From Vibrio sp. 10N.286.49.B1 (GTDB taxonomy: Bacteria; Pseudomonadota; Gammaproteobacteria; Enterobacterales; Vibrionaceae): a stretch of 64,000 nucleotides of DNA. This document shows positions 9,594-17,725 of this stretch, one piece after another; the stretch's first letter is position 1; the number at the start of each line of letters is the position of its first letter. Below the pieces are notes generated by a model. That model had not been told where the DNA came from. It ran no database searches and saw only the letters and a program-made list of their open reading frames with translations. The stretch covers positions 239,401-303,400 of the forward strand of contig NZ_MCUW01000078.1 in the NCBI RefSeq assembly GCF_002873335.1, written 5' to 3'. The translations under genes and the position numbers were made by a program.

Positions 9594-10783
9594 TGCTACT
9601 CAATACTCAGTTATCACCACTCAACAATCGGGTAAGGTCTTGTCAGACTGTCACTACAGAGCGACCAAGTTTATTGGTAAGTAAAGAACAATGGATAACT
9701 ATCGTTCTTGCCGTGGTTGTGAGTCGATTAGCATTTTATGTAATCGGTTTATTAGGTGCACAAACGTTTAATCCGGAAAGTACTGCTGGGTTAGATGTCT
9801 GGCACCAAGTCTGTCGTTTTGATTGTATTTGGTTTCAGCGCATTGCAGACAATGGTTACGATCTTGTTCCGACCTGGATGAGGGGAGGGAATGCCGCCAA
9901 CTGGGCATTTATGCCAATGTCACCCTTTTTGGGTTGGTTGATGGCCAAGTTGACCGGAATTACAGAACTCGCGCTGATTATCGTCTCCAATATTACATTT
10001 TTTCTCAGTGTGCCGGTTTTGCTTATGGCATTGAAGCAACTTAAGTTTTCGGTTGAAACACAGGAAGCGGCGATATGGTTGTTGTGCTTCTCTCCTTATA
10101 CCGTGTACTCGATGGCTGGCTATTCAGAACCCCTTTACATTGCCCTTGTCAGTGGCGTATTTCTTGCCTGCTACCGACAACAATGGGCAGTCGTAGCATT
10201 ACTAGGGATGTTAGCGGCCGTTACTCGAAACCTTGGTGTCATGCTAGTGTTTCCTGTCTTGATTTTTGGTGTGCAATACTACGGAGTGCGAAGCTTTATG
10301 CTCTTGAAAGAGAAAGCCTTGCGAGTCGTGTTGTCTATTTGGTTAATCCCCCTAGGCTTTTTCAGTTACATGGCATATCTTCATTTTTGGATGGGCGATG
10401 CCTTGGCATTTGGTCATATTCAGATTGCATGGGGAAGAACACTGACCAACCCGCTTCATTGGCTTAGCTATGGCGTAGAACAAGGGGGCCCCAAGCTGTA
10501 TTTGGTGATTGTCACGTTGTTTGGAGTTGGACTCAATGTCTATTTGTTTGCTAAGAAACGATATGCTGAAGCGGTATTTATGATGATCAATTTGTTGATC
10601 CCGCTTTCATCAGGCGTGAATGCGATGCCACGATATATTTTTGGTCTCTATCCAACGTTGTTGGCCATTTTAATGCTTTTTGAACGCTACCCTCGTACAA
10701 AAGCACCGGTACTATTAGTGTGTTCTTCGGTATCTAGCCTGATTGCAATCGGTTTTTTCTCAAAGTTATTCTTCACAGTATAA
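9593..10783 (+). CDS. PIG-V-like mannosyltransferase family membrane protein
   Basis: A 396-residue polytopic protein with around nine to ten predicted membrane helices. The first luminal/periplasmic loop contains FDCIWFQRIADNGYD, which matches the acidic catalytic-loop pattern of GT-C glycosyltransferases related to the eukaryotic GPI mannosyltransferase II (PIG-V), where the substrate would be a polyprenyl-phosphate sugar. Further family-like features are AFMPMSPFLGWLM and the FSPYTVYSMAGYSEPLY segment. It starts on the ATG overlapping the stop of the previous gene, so the two form a pair. The sugar and acceptor are unknown; an envelope glycolipid or protein is plausible. The C-terminal half is less conserved-looking but uniformly hydrophobic. 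Confidence 0.72.
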   Translation: MLLNTQLSPLNNRVRSCQTVTTERPSLLVSKEQWITIVLAVVVSRLAFYVIGLLGAQTFNPESTAGLDVWHQVCRFDCIWFQRIADNGYDLVPTWMRGGNAANWAFMPMSPFLGWLMAKLTGITELALIIVSNITFFLSVPVLLMALKQLKFSVETQEAAIWLLCFSPYTVYSMAGYSEPLYIALVSGVFLACYRQQWAVVALLGMLAAVTRNLGVMLVFPVLIFGVQYYGVRSFMLLKEKALRVVLSIWLIPLGFFSYMAYLHFWMGDALAFGHIQIAWGRTLTNPLHWLSYGVEQGGPKLYLVIVTLFGVGLNVYLFAKKRYAEAVFMMINLLIPLSSGVNAMPRYIFGLYPTLLAILMLFERYPRTKAPVLLVCSSVSSLIAIGFFSKLFFTV

Positions 10784-10842
10784 CTTGAGCAAATGATTCG
10801 TTTTCAGTAGGATTGCCTGTCATTTTTATTCAGAGCATTCCT

Positions 10843-11202
10843 ATGAAAACTGAGTTGTATAAAGAGTTCATGTTTGAAGCCGCACATCATCTACCGCATG
10901 TTCCAGAGGGGCATAAATGTGGTCGCTTACATGGCCACTCTTTTCTAGTTCGCTTATACGTTGAAGGTGAAGTGGATCCACATACAGGTTGGATTATTGA
11001 TTTTTCAGAGATAAAAGCTGTATTTAAGCCGATATATGATCGCTTAGACCACTACTACCTGAACGACATTGAGGGGTTAGAGAACCCAACAAGTGAAGTA
11101 TTGGCTAAGTGGATTTGGGATCAATTAAAACCATCACTTCCTCTGTTGAGTAAAGTTGAGATCAAAGAGACCTGCACGGCTGGTTGTATTTACGTAGGCT
11201 AG
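10843..11202 (+). CDS. queD: 6-carboxy-5,6,7,8-tetrahydropterin synthase
   Basis: A 119-residue QueD/PTPS-family enzyme that turns 7,8-dihydroneopterin triphosphate into 6-carboxytetrahydropterin, an early step in queuosine (preQ0) synthesis. The start [17 protein letters not shown] gives the family length. Zinc ligands are the His of AAHHLP and the HGH of CGRLHGHSF, and the catalytic Cys is in GHKCGRLHG. The C-terminal [14 protein letters not shown] contains the conserved Glu that binds the pterin. Its only same-strand neighbours are the mannosyltransferase pair 59 bases upstream, which look functionally unrelated. A bidirectional terminator follows at 11219-11252. Confidence 0.93.
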   Translation: MKTELYKEFMFEAAHHLPHVPEGHKCGRLHGHSFLVRLYVEGEVDPHTGWIIDFSEIKAVFKPIYDRLDHYYLNDIEGLENPTSEVLAKWIWDQLKPSLPLLSKVEIKETCTAGCIYVG

Positions 11203-11218
11203 GGTATTTCTCTTGAAT

Positions 11219-11252
11219 AAAAAAGCCCAAAGTGAGTCACTTTGGGCTTTTT
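11219..11252. terminator. Bidirectional terminator between queD and sdaA
   Basis: A near-perfect palindrome, AAAAAGCCCAAAGTGA and its complement around a single G, with A- and T-tracts on both sides. It can end queD on the plus strand and sdaA on the minus strand. Confidence 0.92.
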
Positions 11253-11338
11253 GCTATTGGATGTCCTGTCTTGAAATATGCCCCGTACTGAAATGTTTTA
11301 CGCACTGGAGTCGAGTCATTTAACAGGGGTAAACTACA

Positions 11339-12700
11339 TTAACACACCACTTTTATAGCAAGGCCACCTTGAGAGGTTTCGCGATATTTGGCGTTCATGT
11401 CTTTACCTGTTTCTAGCATGGTTTCAATAACCTTATCTAATGAAACACGAGGCGCCGACGCACGACGTAGCGCCATACGAGTCGAGTTAATCGCCTTCAC
11501 TGCGGCAATACCATTACGTTCAATACAAGGCACCTGTACTTGGCCTGCAACAGGGTCACAAGTTAAGCCAAGATTATGCTCCATAGCAATTTCTGCGGCC
11601 ATGCAGACTTGCTCTGGGCTTCCGCCCATAAGCTCAGCAAGACCAGCAGCGGCCATCGAACACGCCACGCCCACTTCACCTTGACAGCCTACCTCAGCAC
11701 CAGAAATAGAAGCATTTTGCTTGTATAATCCGCCTACCGCGCCAGACGCCGCGAAATAACGAATGTAATCTTTTTCTGTCACAGTTTGAATGAACTTGTC
11801 ATAGTAAGCGAGGACAGCAGGGATAATGCCACAAGCGCCATTGGTTGGCGCAGTCACAACACGACCGCCCGCTGCGTTTTCTTCGTTGACGGCAAAAGCA
11901 TACATGTTCACCCAGTCAACAACAGCCATTGGGTCGGTGTTTGTTTTTTCTGATGTCAGTAGCTGCTGGCGAAGCGCCGCCGCACGACGTGGTACGCGAA
12001 GTGGACCTGGCAAAATGCCTTCAGTGTTCATCCCGCGATCCATACACTCACGCATGGTTTTCCAAATGTTGGCAAAGTAAGTTCGAACGTCATCATCTGA
12101 GTAAGCCGCATGCTCGTTCGCCATCACTAACGTGCTAATAGACAAGCCATGTTCTTTACATTGGTTGACTAACTCTTCTGCCGTGTTGAACTCATATGGC
12201 GCCTTGATAGCGGACGTCACTTCTTTGCCGAAGTTTTCTTCGTCAACAATGAAACCACCACCAATAGAATAATAGGTTTTTGAATAGGCGACGTCTTCAT
12301 CAATCCAAGCATGGATTTGCATACCGTTTTCATGAAGAGATAAGTTTGAAGAGTGGAAGTTCATTCCGCTGTCGCGAGGAAACGAAACCGTATGGCAATG
12401 CATACCAACAGGTAGACGTTCTGTTTCTTCAACTCGAGCAATAAAGCCTGGAATAGAATCGATATCGACTTTCTCAGGAGAGTTACCTGCTAACCCCATG
12501 ATAATCGCGATATCAGTGTGGTGACCTTTCCCTGTCAGTGATAGTGATCCATAAACATCTACGGTGATTTTGGTGATATCGCGTAATTTACCCATCGAGC
12601 GTAAATCGTCGATAAACTCTTTACCCGCTTTCATTGGGCCTACCGTGTGAGAACTTGAAGGACCAACACCAATTTTATAGATATCGAAAACACTAATCAT
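11339..12700 (-). CDS. sdaA: L-serine dehydratase, iron-sulfur type
   Basis: A 453-residue single-chain [4Fe-4S] L-serine ammonia-lyase that converts L-serine to pyruvate and ammonia. The beta-like N-terminal domain begins MISVFDIYKIGVGPSSSHT, with the conserved SSSHT loop; the alpha-like domain carries NAAGGRVVTAPTNGACG and the cluster-binding cysteines in GVACSM, LTCDPVAG and VPCIERN. It lies 87 bases downstream of the serine transporter gene on the same strand, so uptake and breakdown of serine are linked, as in E. coli sdaC-sdaB. A hairpin with a T-run (12717-12742) between the two genes would lower expression of the enzyme relative to the transporter. A second dehydratase gene lies at 38.0-39.4 kb. 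Confidence 0.95.
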   Translation of the reverse strand: MISVFDIYKIGVGPSSSHTVGPMKAGKEFIDDLRSMGKLRDITKITVDVYGSLSLTGKGHHTDIAIIMGLAGNSPEKVDIDSIPGFIARVEETERLPVGMHCHTVSFPRDSGMNFHSSNLSLHENGMQIHAWIDEDVAYSKTYYSIGGGFIVDEENFGKEVTSAIKAPYEFNTAEELVNQCKEHGLSISTLVMANEHAAYSDDDVRTYFANIWKTMRECMDRGMNTEGILPGPLRVPRRAAALRQQLLTSEKTNTDPMAVVDWVNMYAFAVNEENAAGGRVVTAPTNGACGIIPAVLAYYDKFIQTVTEKDYIRYFAASGAVGGLYKQNASISGAEVGCQGEVGVACSMAAAGLAELMGGSPEQVCMAAEIAMEHNLGLTCDPVAGQVQVPCIERNGIAAVKAINSTRMALRRASAPRVSLDKVIETMLETGKDMNAKYRETSQGGLAIKVVC

Positions 12701-12716
12701 ACTGATTTACCTCTAG

Positions 12717-12742
12717 AAAAGCCCCCTCGAACGAGGAGGCTT
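12717..12742 (-). terminator. Intercistronic hairpin between sdaC and sdaA
   Basis: Stem AAGCCCCCTCG/CGAGGAGGCTT with one mismatch, followed on the minus strand by TTTTC. It lies after the sdaC stop and before the sdaA start, so it probably acts as a leaky terminator or RNA-stabilising structure within the operon. Confidence 0.7.
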
Positions 12743-12787
12743 AAATTATTGTTATAGGGTGTTTATTTGGCTAATTGACGGAGTCAA

Positions 12788-14041
12788 TTAAAAAGCGCCG
12801 TAGATTACAGAAGTAATGGCTGCGATACCACATAGTGCTGTAAAGATTTGTACAGGCGTAGAGGTTTTCAATTTTGCCATTGCCGGTACTTTGCGCATTG
12901 CATAAACAGGCATTAGGAACAAAATAGCCGCAATCATCGGAGCGCCCATGGTTTCAATCATGCCAAGGATGCTTGGGTTGATGATTGATACGATCCAAGT
13001 AGTGATAACGATGAACAGTAGCGATACTTTTTCAATCTTTTTAACTGGCATTTTAGAGCGAGATTTGCCTAAGCCAACTAGACCTTCGTGCGCACCCAAG
13101 AAGTGCCCAAAGTAGCTAGAAGTAATCGCAGCGAACGCAACTACTGGACCAAGAATAGAAATAAGTGGCGATTCATGAACGTTTGCTAAGTAAGACAGTA
13201 CGCTGATGTTTTGCTCTTGAGCGGTCGCAAGTTGTTCTGGTGAAAGAGACAGAACAACAGAGAACACAAAGAACATAACAAATGTCATCAGCATCATTGC
13301 TGCGCCACCAGTAATCATGTCTGTTTTCTTCACAGCATCGTCACCGTATACACGACGTTGCTCTTTAGAGAACTGGCTGATAATAGGGCTGTGGTTGAAT
13401 GAGAAAACGATAATTGGGATGGCTAACCAAATAACAGAAGGCATTGAACCCCAGTCAGGACTCACGCTTGCCATTGATGTATTCCAATCTGGAATTAGGT
13501 ACAGCGATAATGCGAGTAAAATCGCAACCAGCGGGTAAACCATTATTGATGTGGCTTTTAGCATAAGCTCTTTACCGAATACCACACCACATGTCATTGC
13601 TGCAATTAAACAGCCAGACAGTAACCAACGAGGAATGGACTCCATACCCATTTGGTTGACGAGGAAGGAATCGACTGTGTTAGTGATGCCAACACCGTAG
13701 ATAAGAACAATAGGATAAATGGCGAAAAAGTAAGCAAAAGTAATAAGGTTTGCGCCAGTTTTACCAAAATGTTCTTCTACCGTATCGGTAATATCGGCAT
13801 CTGGATTTTTAGCTGAAAGAACAAAGCGCGCTAAACTTTTATGAGCGAACCAAGTCATTGGAGCCGCTATTAGCGCTAGGATAACTAATGGCCAGAAGCC
13901 ACCCGCACCGGCTTTAATTGGTAGGAAAAGTACACCCGCACCTACCGCGGTACCGAATAAAGACAATGCCCAAGTGAAATCTTTGTAAGTCCACTTAGAA
14001 GAAGTGCGGCTAGCAGCCGTAGTTGTTGTTGAAGTAGTCAT
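12788..14041 (-). CDS. sdaC: Serine transporter of the HAAAP family
   Basis: A 417-residue inner-membrane serine/proton symporter with about eleven membrane helices. After a Thr/Ser-rich N-terminus (MTTSTTTTAASRTSS), helix 1 contains GTAVGAGVLFLPI, the broken-helix signature of hydroxy/aromatic amino-acid permeases. Other recognisable stretches are ITDTVEEHFGKTG, PIIVFSFNHSPIISQFS and SSYFGHFLGAHEG. The sdaA gene follows on the same strand. Upstream lie two 15-bp dyads ATTAG-N5-CTAAT spaced 21 bp apart (14193-14228), a probable operator for a regulator that I cannot name. The transporter most probably feeds the neighbouring dehydratase. Confidence 0.93.
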   Translation of the reverse strand: MTTSTTTTAASRTSSKWTYKDFTWALSLFGTAVGAGVLFLPIKAGAGGFWPLVILALIAAPMTWFAHKSLARFVLSAKNPDADITDTVEEHFGKTGANLITFAYFFAIYPIVLIYGVGITNTVDSFLVNQMGMESIPRWLLSGCLIAAMTCGVVFGKELMLKATSIMVYPLVAILLALSLYLIPDWNTSMASVSPDWGSMPSVIWLAIPIIVFSFNHSPIISQFSKEQRRVYGDDAVKKTDMITGGAAMMLMTFVMFFVFSVVLSLSPEQLATAQEQNISVLSYLANVHESPLISILGPVVAFAAITSSYFGHFLGAHEGLVGLGKSRSKMPVKKIEKVSLLFIVITTWIVSIINPSILGMIETMGAPMIAAILFLMPVYAMRKVPAMAKLKTSTPVQIFTALCGIAAITSVIYGAF

Positions 14042-14192
14042 TTATGTTACTCATTTTTGGGAACAGGAAATAAGTCGGGAGGAGTTTGCAACGTTTTTAC
14101 GTGCAAAAATTAGATCTAGGTCATGATTTTGCGGGGTCTATTCATAGTGCTGATGAATTCGTTAATTGGGTCACGTTTTTATTGTGCTACAG

Positions 14193-14247
14193 ATTAGTTC
14201 CGCTAATTTTCAGATTAGTTTAACTAATGATAATTAGCGGAAACGAT
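14193..14247. promoter_or_regulatory. Tandem dyad operators upstream of sdaC
   Basis: Two copies of ATTAG-N5-CTAAT at 14193-14207 and 14214-14228, 21 bp apart (two helical turns), then a half-copy ATTAG at 14233. The whole block is also an inverted repeat: TTCCGCTAATT (14198-14208) against AATTAGCGGAA (14232-14242). It lies ~150-200 bases upstream of the sdaC start. Confidence 0.65.
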
Positions 14248-14272
14248 TGCGTTTTGTGACTAAGATGTGAGG

Positions 14273-14866
14273 CTATTGTTGCGTAAGTTGATGCTGGAGG
14301 CTTTGGATTATTTGTGCGGTTACGCCCCATATGAAATGGGTCTTGTATGGGATGGCCAAAACTCGGTGATTCTGCCCCTTTATATTGAAACGGTGCATTG
14401 TCATGTTTGATGTATGAGCTAAAAAATCGAGAGGAACTTCGAATAGATAATCGACTTCATTTTTATCTACCCTGGGTTGGTAGGTTGGTTTAACGAACGC
14501 AATGATAGGCGTGACTTGAAATTGAGTGATCGTAATGAGATCGGGTAAATGCCCGATCACTTCTACTTCATCGTACCTTAACCCGATTTCTTCTTCAGCT
14601 TCTCTTAAAGCGGTAAAGTGGGCGTTGGGATCGCTAGGCTCCACTTTACCGCCAGGAAAACTAATTTGCCCTGGGTGGTGTTTCAGGTGTTTAGCTCGCT
14701 TCGTAAGGATGACTTGTAGGCGTCCGTTTCTCTCAACCAAGCCTATGAGTACACTAGCAGCGCGGAGTGTTAGGTGTTGAACATGCGCTGAACGTTGCTT
14801 TGATTCAGGGTGATAATCAGAAAGCGCATGCAGCTGAAAGCGTTGTAGAAATTCATATCGAGTCAT
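14273..14866 (-). CDS. Nudix hydrolase, CoA pyrophosphatase type (NudL-like)
   Basis: A 197-residue Nudix enzyme. The Nudix box is clear, GGKVEPSDPNAHFTALREAE followed by EEIGL, and the upstream HLKHHPGQISFPGG is the extra signature (UPF0035-type) of CoA pyrophosphatases, which split CoA or its derivatives into adenosine 3',5'-bisphosphate and phosphopantetheine. The N-terminal region (MTRYEFLQRFQLHALSD) is typical of NudL/YeaB. The gene sits six bases after the Hpt gene on the same strand, so they share a transcript, with no obvious functional tie. Its downstream side is the sdaC control region. Confidence 0.88.
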   Translation of the reverse strand: MTRYEFLQRFQLHALSDYHPESKQRSAHVQHLTLRAASVLIGLVERNGRLQVILTKRAKHLKHHPGQISFPGGKVEPSDPNAHFTALREAEEEIGLRYDEVEVIGHLPDLITITQFQVTPIIAFVKPTYQPRVDKNEVDYLFEVPLDFLAHTSNMTMHRFNIKGQNHRVLAIPYKTHFIWGVTAQIIQSLQHQLTQQ

Positions 14867-14872
14867 CTAATG

Positions 14873-15208
14873 CTACGCTACCGACGCTAAGTATTCATTG
14901 ATTTGATCTTTGACGACCTGCATTTCTGCGACCACCAAATTAATATCTTCTACATTTGGAGCTTCATTATTTCGAGTCATACCTTCAATGGCCTCTAGTT
15001 TATCTACGGCCTTCGTTTCCCCAAAGCTAGCGAGGATCCCTTTTAGGGAGTGTGCAGTAATGAACAACTCACTCCAGTTTTGTGTCTGATATAGGTTGAG
15101 CACCGTCTCAGCCCCATTCTCATGTTCTTCCATAAAGGCCATAAAAACGGCTGCGATGATGTCTTCGTCATTGTCCATATAACTACGCAGTACATCGAAA
15201 TCAATCAT
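14873..15208 (-). CDS. Stand-alone Hpt domain protein
   Basis: A 111-residue four-helix phosphotransfer protein. The phosphorylatable histidine is in AHSLKGILASFG, the standard Hpt motif, at about residue 53. It carries phosphate between a hybrid kinase and a response regulator; the partner is not encoded next to it. A hybrid kinase does occur in this window at 21.8-23.5 kb, but V. harveyi HqsK-type kinases of that sort pass phosphate to LuxU, so a link would be speculation. It is the first gene of the two-gene unit with the Nudix enzyme. The length is that of a bare domain, without extra sensory parts. Confidence 0.85.
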   Translation of the reverse strand: MIDFDVLRSYMDNDEDIIAAVFMAFMEEHENGAETVLNLYQTQNWSELFITAHSLKGILASFGETKAVDKLEAIEGMTRNNEAPNVEDINLVVAEMQVVKDQINEYLASVA

Positions 15209-15523
15209 TGTTTAGTCCTTTTATTATTCATCGTTGGCAAGCTTAAAGTGATCACGTTTACTTCTTACTTCATATACTTACAAAATAGTACAGCTGGTGT
15301 AAAAATGAAAATAGAAACACCTATCATCTAAACTTCCTAGATTTGGGCGGCAAGAATCTAGTACTTTACGACTAGAAATCAAAAAAAATGAGTCATTCTT
15401 TAGCTGTAAACTTTGATGCATAGAATAAACCTGTCTATTCTTATTTGTGCGACATATGTAACAAAAAACAAACAATCGCTTCGTCAGGCTAGTGTTGCGA
15501 CACAAAATAATAAGGAACATTGA
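15209..15523. other. Intergenic region between Hpt and sigma-factor genes
   Basis: 315 bases separating divergent genes, AT-rich, so both promoters must be here. A small hairpin (TCTAGT/ACTAGA, about 15356-15375) lies in the middle. The sigma-factor start is preceded by TAAGGA at a good distance. I see no RNA gene and no sure operator. Confidence 0.4.
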
Positions 15524-16408
15524 ATGAGCGCAAGGATAGAAACGCCCAATACGACAAGTCAAGGTTCAGACTATAACGAAAAAAATACAGACTTTTACTC
15601 AAAGTACATTAAGGATGTCGTTGGGATTGACTTGCTGACGCCCGAACAAGAGTATCACTATGCAACACTTGCCCGAAGAGGTGAGAAAGCCGCGAGAGAT
15701 GTATTGATCGAATCCAACCTTCGACTTGTTGTGAAAATCGCTAGAGGCTACACAAAGAGAGGGCTAAGTAATCACACTATTCTCGATCTTATCGAAGAGG
15801 GGAATCTTGGCTTGATGAAAGCGGTTGATAAGTTTGAGCCAGAAAAAGGCTTTCGTTTTAGTACTTATGCGGTGTGGTGGATTAGAGAAAGTATCGAATC
15901 GTCCTTAATGAATACAGGTCGTACGGTTCGGCTGCCGGTACATGTGATTAAAGAAATTAATCGTCTTTCTAAACAAACAAAGAAAATGAGTGCTGACCTA
16001 AAACGTTCTCCGTCAGTCAAAGAAATTGCGGATAAAGCAGACAAATCACAGGCTCATGTTAGCGAGTTGATTCACATGAGTGGGTTTATTGAATCAAGTT
16101 CGTCGGTCGATATTATCGATAAGGCGTATTTGTCGTTAGATAACTGTCGTTCAGAGGCTATCCCAGAGCCGTACGAGGTCTGTTGTGATGAAAAGTTATT
16201 GCGTAATTTAGAGCTCGTTATTCTCTCACTACCTGACAAGTATAAAGATATTGTCATTCATCGCTTTGGTTTGTTTGGGAAAGAGGTTTTAACATTAGAT
16301 GCGCTTGGTGAAAAATATGGTCTATCAAAAGAGCGGGTCAGACAGTTACAACAAGAAGGGGTATCAAAATTGCAGAATAAGTTGAAATTTGACGGATGGA
16401 TTAACTGA
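15524..16408 (+). CDS. RpoS-like alternative sigma-70 factor
   Basis: A 294-residue sigma factor. Regions 1.2 to 2.4 are well kept: [68 protein letters not shown], and [15 protein letters not shown]. Region 3 is shortened and divergent, and region 4 ends with an HTH ([20 protein letters not shown]). It clearly resembles RpoS but is shorter and too divergent to be the housekeeping stationary-phase factor. Vibrios are known to carry such RpoS paralogues (named RpoQ or RpoX in different species), some controlled by quorum sensing; I cannot tell which this is. No anti-sigma gene is adjacent, but two paralogous small genes of unknown role follow on the opposite strand. Confidence 0.87.
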   Translation: MSARIETPNTTSQGSDYNEKNTDFYSKYIKDVVGIDLLTPEQEYHYATLARRGEKAARDVLIESNLRLVVKIARGYTKRGLSNHTILDLIEEGNLGLMKAVDKFEPEKGFRFSTYAVWWIRESIESSLMNTGRTVRLPVHVIKEINRLSKQTKKMSADLKRSPSVKEIADKADKSQAHVSELIHMSGFIESSSSVDIIDKAYLSLDNCRSEAIPEPYEVCCDEKLLRNLELVILSLPDKYKDIVIHRFGLFGKEVLTLDALGEKYGLSKERVRQLQQEGVSKLQNKLKFDGWIN

Positions 16409-16447
16409 ACCACTTCTTTTAGTTGGCATGCTGGCTGCTATGGATGG

Positions 16448-16477
16448 CAAGGCCTTGAGGAAGGCGGTAAGGCCTTG
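16448..16477. repeat. Hairpin after the sigma-factor gene
   Basis: Inverted repeat CAAGGCCTT/AAGGCCTTG with a 12-base loop, 40 bases after the sigma-factor stop. There is no T-tract. It lies between two convergent genes and may mark the transcript end. Confidence 0.45.
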
Positions 16478-16599
16478 GTGAGCATTATTTGACATGCTTG
16501 ACCTTGTTGTGAAATTTGCTAGCCCAACGATAAAGGACATACGTTGTAGCAAGCATATCGACAACACGAGCAAGTGTGTGAGAGCGTAACCACGCTAGA

Positions 16600-16959
16600 C
16601 TAGTGCATCGCACATCGGTTTTTGGATTGATTGAGAAGCATAACAAGGCGCTCTTTACTTGCAGACTCGAGTTGGGTTGTTAAAATCCGTTCAAACGCAG
16701 CTTGGTATACCCGGTTTTTAAGCACAACTAAAATTGTTGCTTCCAACTTATTCAAACGCAGTTTCGCTGTCTTGATCTCTTCTTCAGAAGTCGCTGTCAC
16801 TACAGGCTGATATGCTGTGTCATACCAGGCGGACAACATCTCCCTCACTTCAATTTCTTCTACAGGTACGTCACCGTGATTCAGTTCCAAATCGCTTGAC
16901 GGTAGTTGACTGTAGAGCGTGTCCAATTTGTTTTTTACAAATTTATACATAAAAATCAT
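16600..16959 (-). CDS. Unknown 119-residue protein, paralogue of the next gene
   Basis: A soluble, mostly helical 119-residue protein that I do not recognise. Its core, DVPVEEIEVREMLSAWYDTA, aligns directly with DVPEEEIEIRDIITCWYEAG in the neighbouring gene at 17083-17442; the following region (LNKLEATILVVLKNRVYQAA against FERLTRMLKTLIRYKAYFCA) also aligns, and both proteins are the same length. The pair is therefore a tandem duplication that has diverged. The start could also be the ATG three codons later (16950). It is on the minus strand, convergent with the RpoS-like gene. A role with that sigma factor is possible but only suggested by position. Confidence 0.6.
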   Translation of the reverse strand: MIFMYKFVKNKLDTLYSQLPSSDLELNHGDVPVEEIEVREMLSAWYDTAYQPVVTATSEEEIKTAKLRLNKLEATILVVLKNRVYQAAFERILTTQLESASKERLVMLLNQSKNRCAMH

Positions 16960-17082
16960 TCGCTTGAAACAAGTGAACTAAACTTAGCACCTTGTCCTAG
17001 GGTTATCTATTGATAATATTAATAATATTGTCGAATCTCACAAAAGAAACAAATTTTCGACTCTACGTACCTGGTTGCGATA

Positions 17083-17442
17083 TTAAGGTTTGTACTCTGT
17101 CGATACGTGCTTTTCGAGTAGGTAATCAAGATACCTACGTGCAAGTGACTCTCTATGCCATTGCGAAATTATTCGTTTCATGGCACAAAAGTAGGCCTTG
17201 TACCTGATTAATGTTTTTAACATACGAGTTAACCGTTCAAAGTTTTTTTTGTTTTCAAGGAAAGAACAGTTAACGGGTATGGCGCGCTCAAGAGGCTGAA
17301 GTCCGGCTTCATACCAACAAGTAATAATATCTCTAATCTCGATTTCTTCTTCAGGAACGTCATTACTGTTAAGCCGCTTAAATGCTGGCGGCACGGTAAT
17401 GTAGCTCTCATCATAAATATTAAACACATAGAAGTAGCTCAT
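17083..17442 (-). CDS. Unknown 119-residue protein, tandem paralogue
   Basis: A 119-residue helical protein homologous to the product at 16600-16959. The shared block DVPEEEIEIRDIITCWYEAG ends with an invariant Trp-Tyr and a Gln-Pro three residues on (LQPLERA here). Compared with its sister it has a more basic C-terminal half (RLTRMLKTLIRYKAYFCAMKR) and extra cysteines. No signal peptide or membrane helix is visible. The gene lies ~280 bases from the divergent EAL gene, and that space contains a perfect 9+1+9 dyad at 17541-17559. The family is not one I can name; lengths and spacing of the two copies suggest functional partners or a heterodimer. Confidence 0.6.
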   Translation of the reverse strand: MSYFYVFNIYDESYITVPPAFKRLNSNDVPEEEIEIRDIITCWYEAGLQPLERAIPVNCSFLENKKNFERLTRMLKTLIRYKAYFCAMKRIISQWHRESLARRYLDYLLEKHVSTEYKP

Positions 17443-17537
17443 AACATCATCTCGTTGTGCTGGAACGACAATAAACTAGGAAGTTATCGATAGCATTCAA
17501 GATAAATGAGTTACTAATAATAGAAATACCATTAAAA

Positions 17538-17574
17538 ATGAACAAATGTCACATTTGTTTAGGCAGTGTTCATT
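17538..17574. promoter_or_regulatory. Perfect dyad operator candidate in a divergent promoter region
   Basis: AACAAATGT-C-ACATTTGTT (17541-17559) is a perfect 9-bp inverted repeat with one central base. It is flanked by a second inverted repeat, AATGAACA (17538-17545) with TGTTCATT (17567-17574). It lies between the minus-strand paralogue gene and the EAL gene. The regulator is unknown. Confidence 0.6.
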
Positions 17575-17725
17575 GTAACCAGTGTGGAGGGGGTAAGTGA
17601 TGCGGCGTAGTAGCGTATTATCGGCAAGCTAACTTGATTTCGACACTATATTTCCTAGTTTGGTAGATAAGTTCGCTGTGGTGTTTATGCAACTCGTCAA
17701 TTAACGTCGCTATAGAGAAAAAGTC

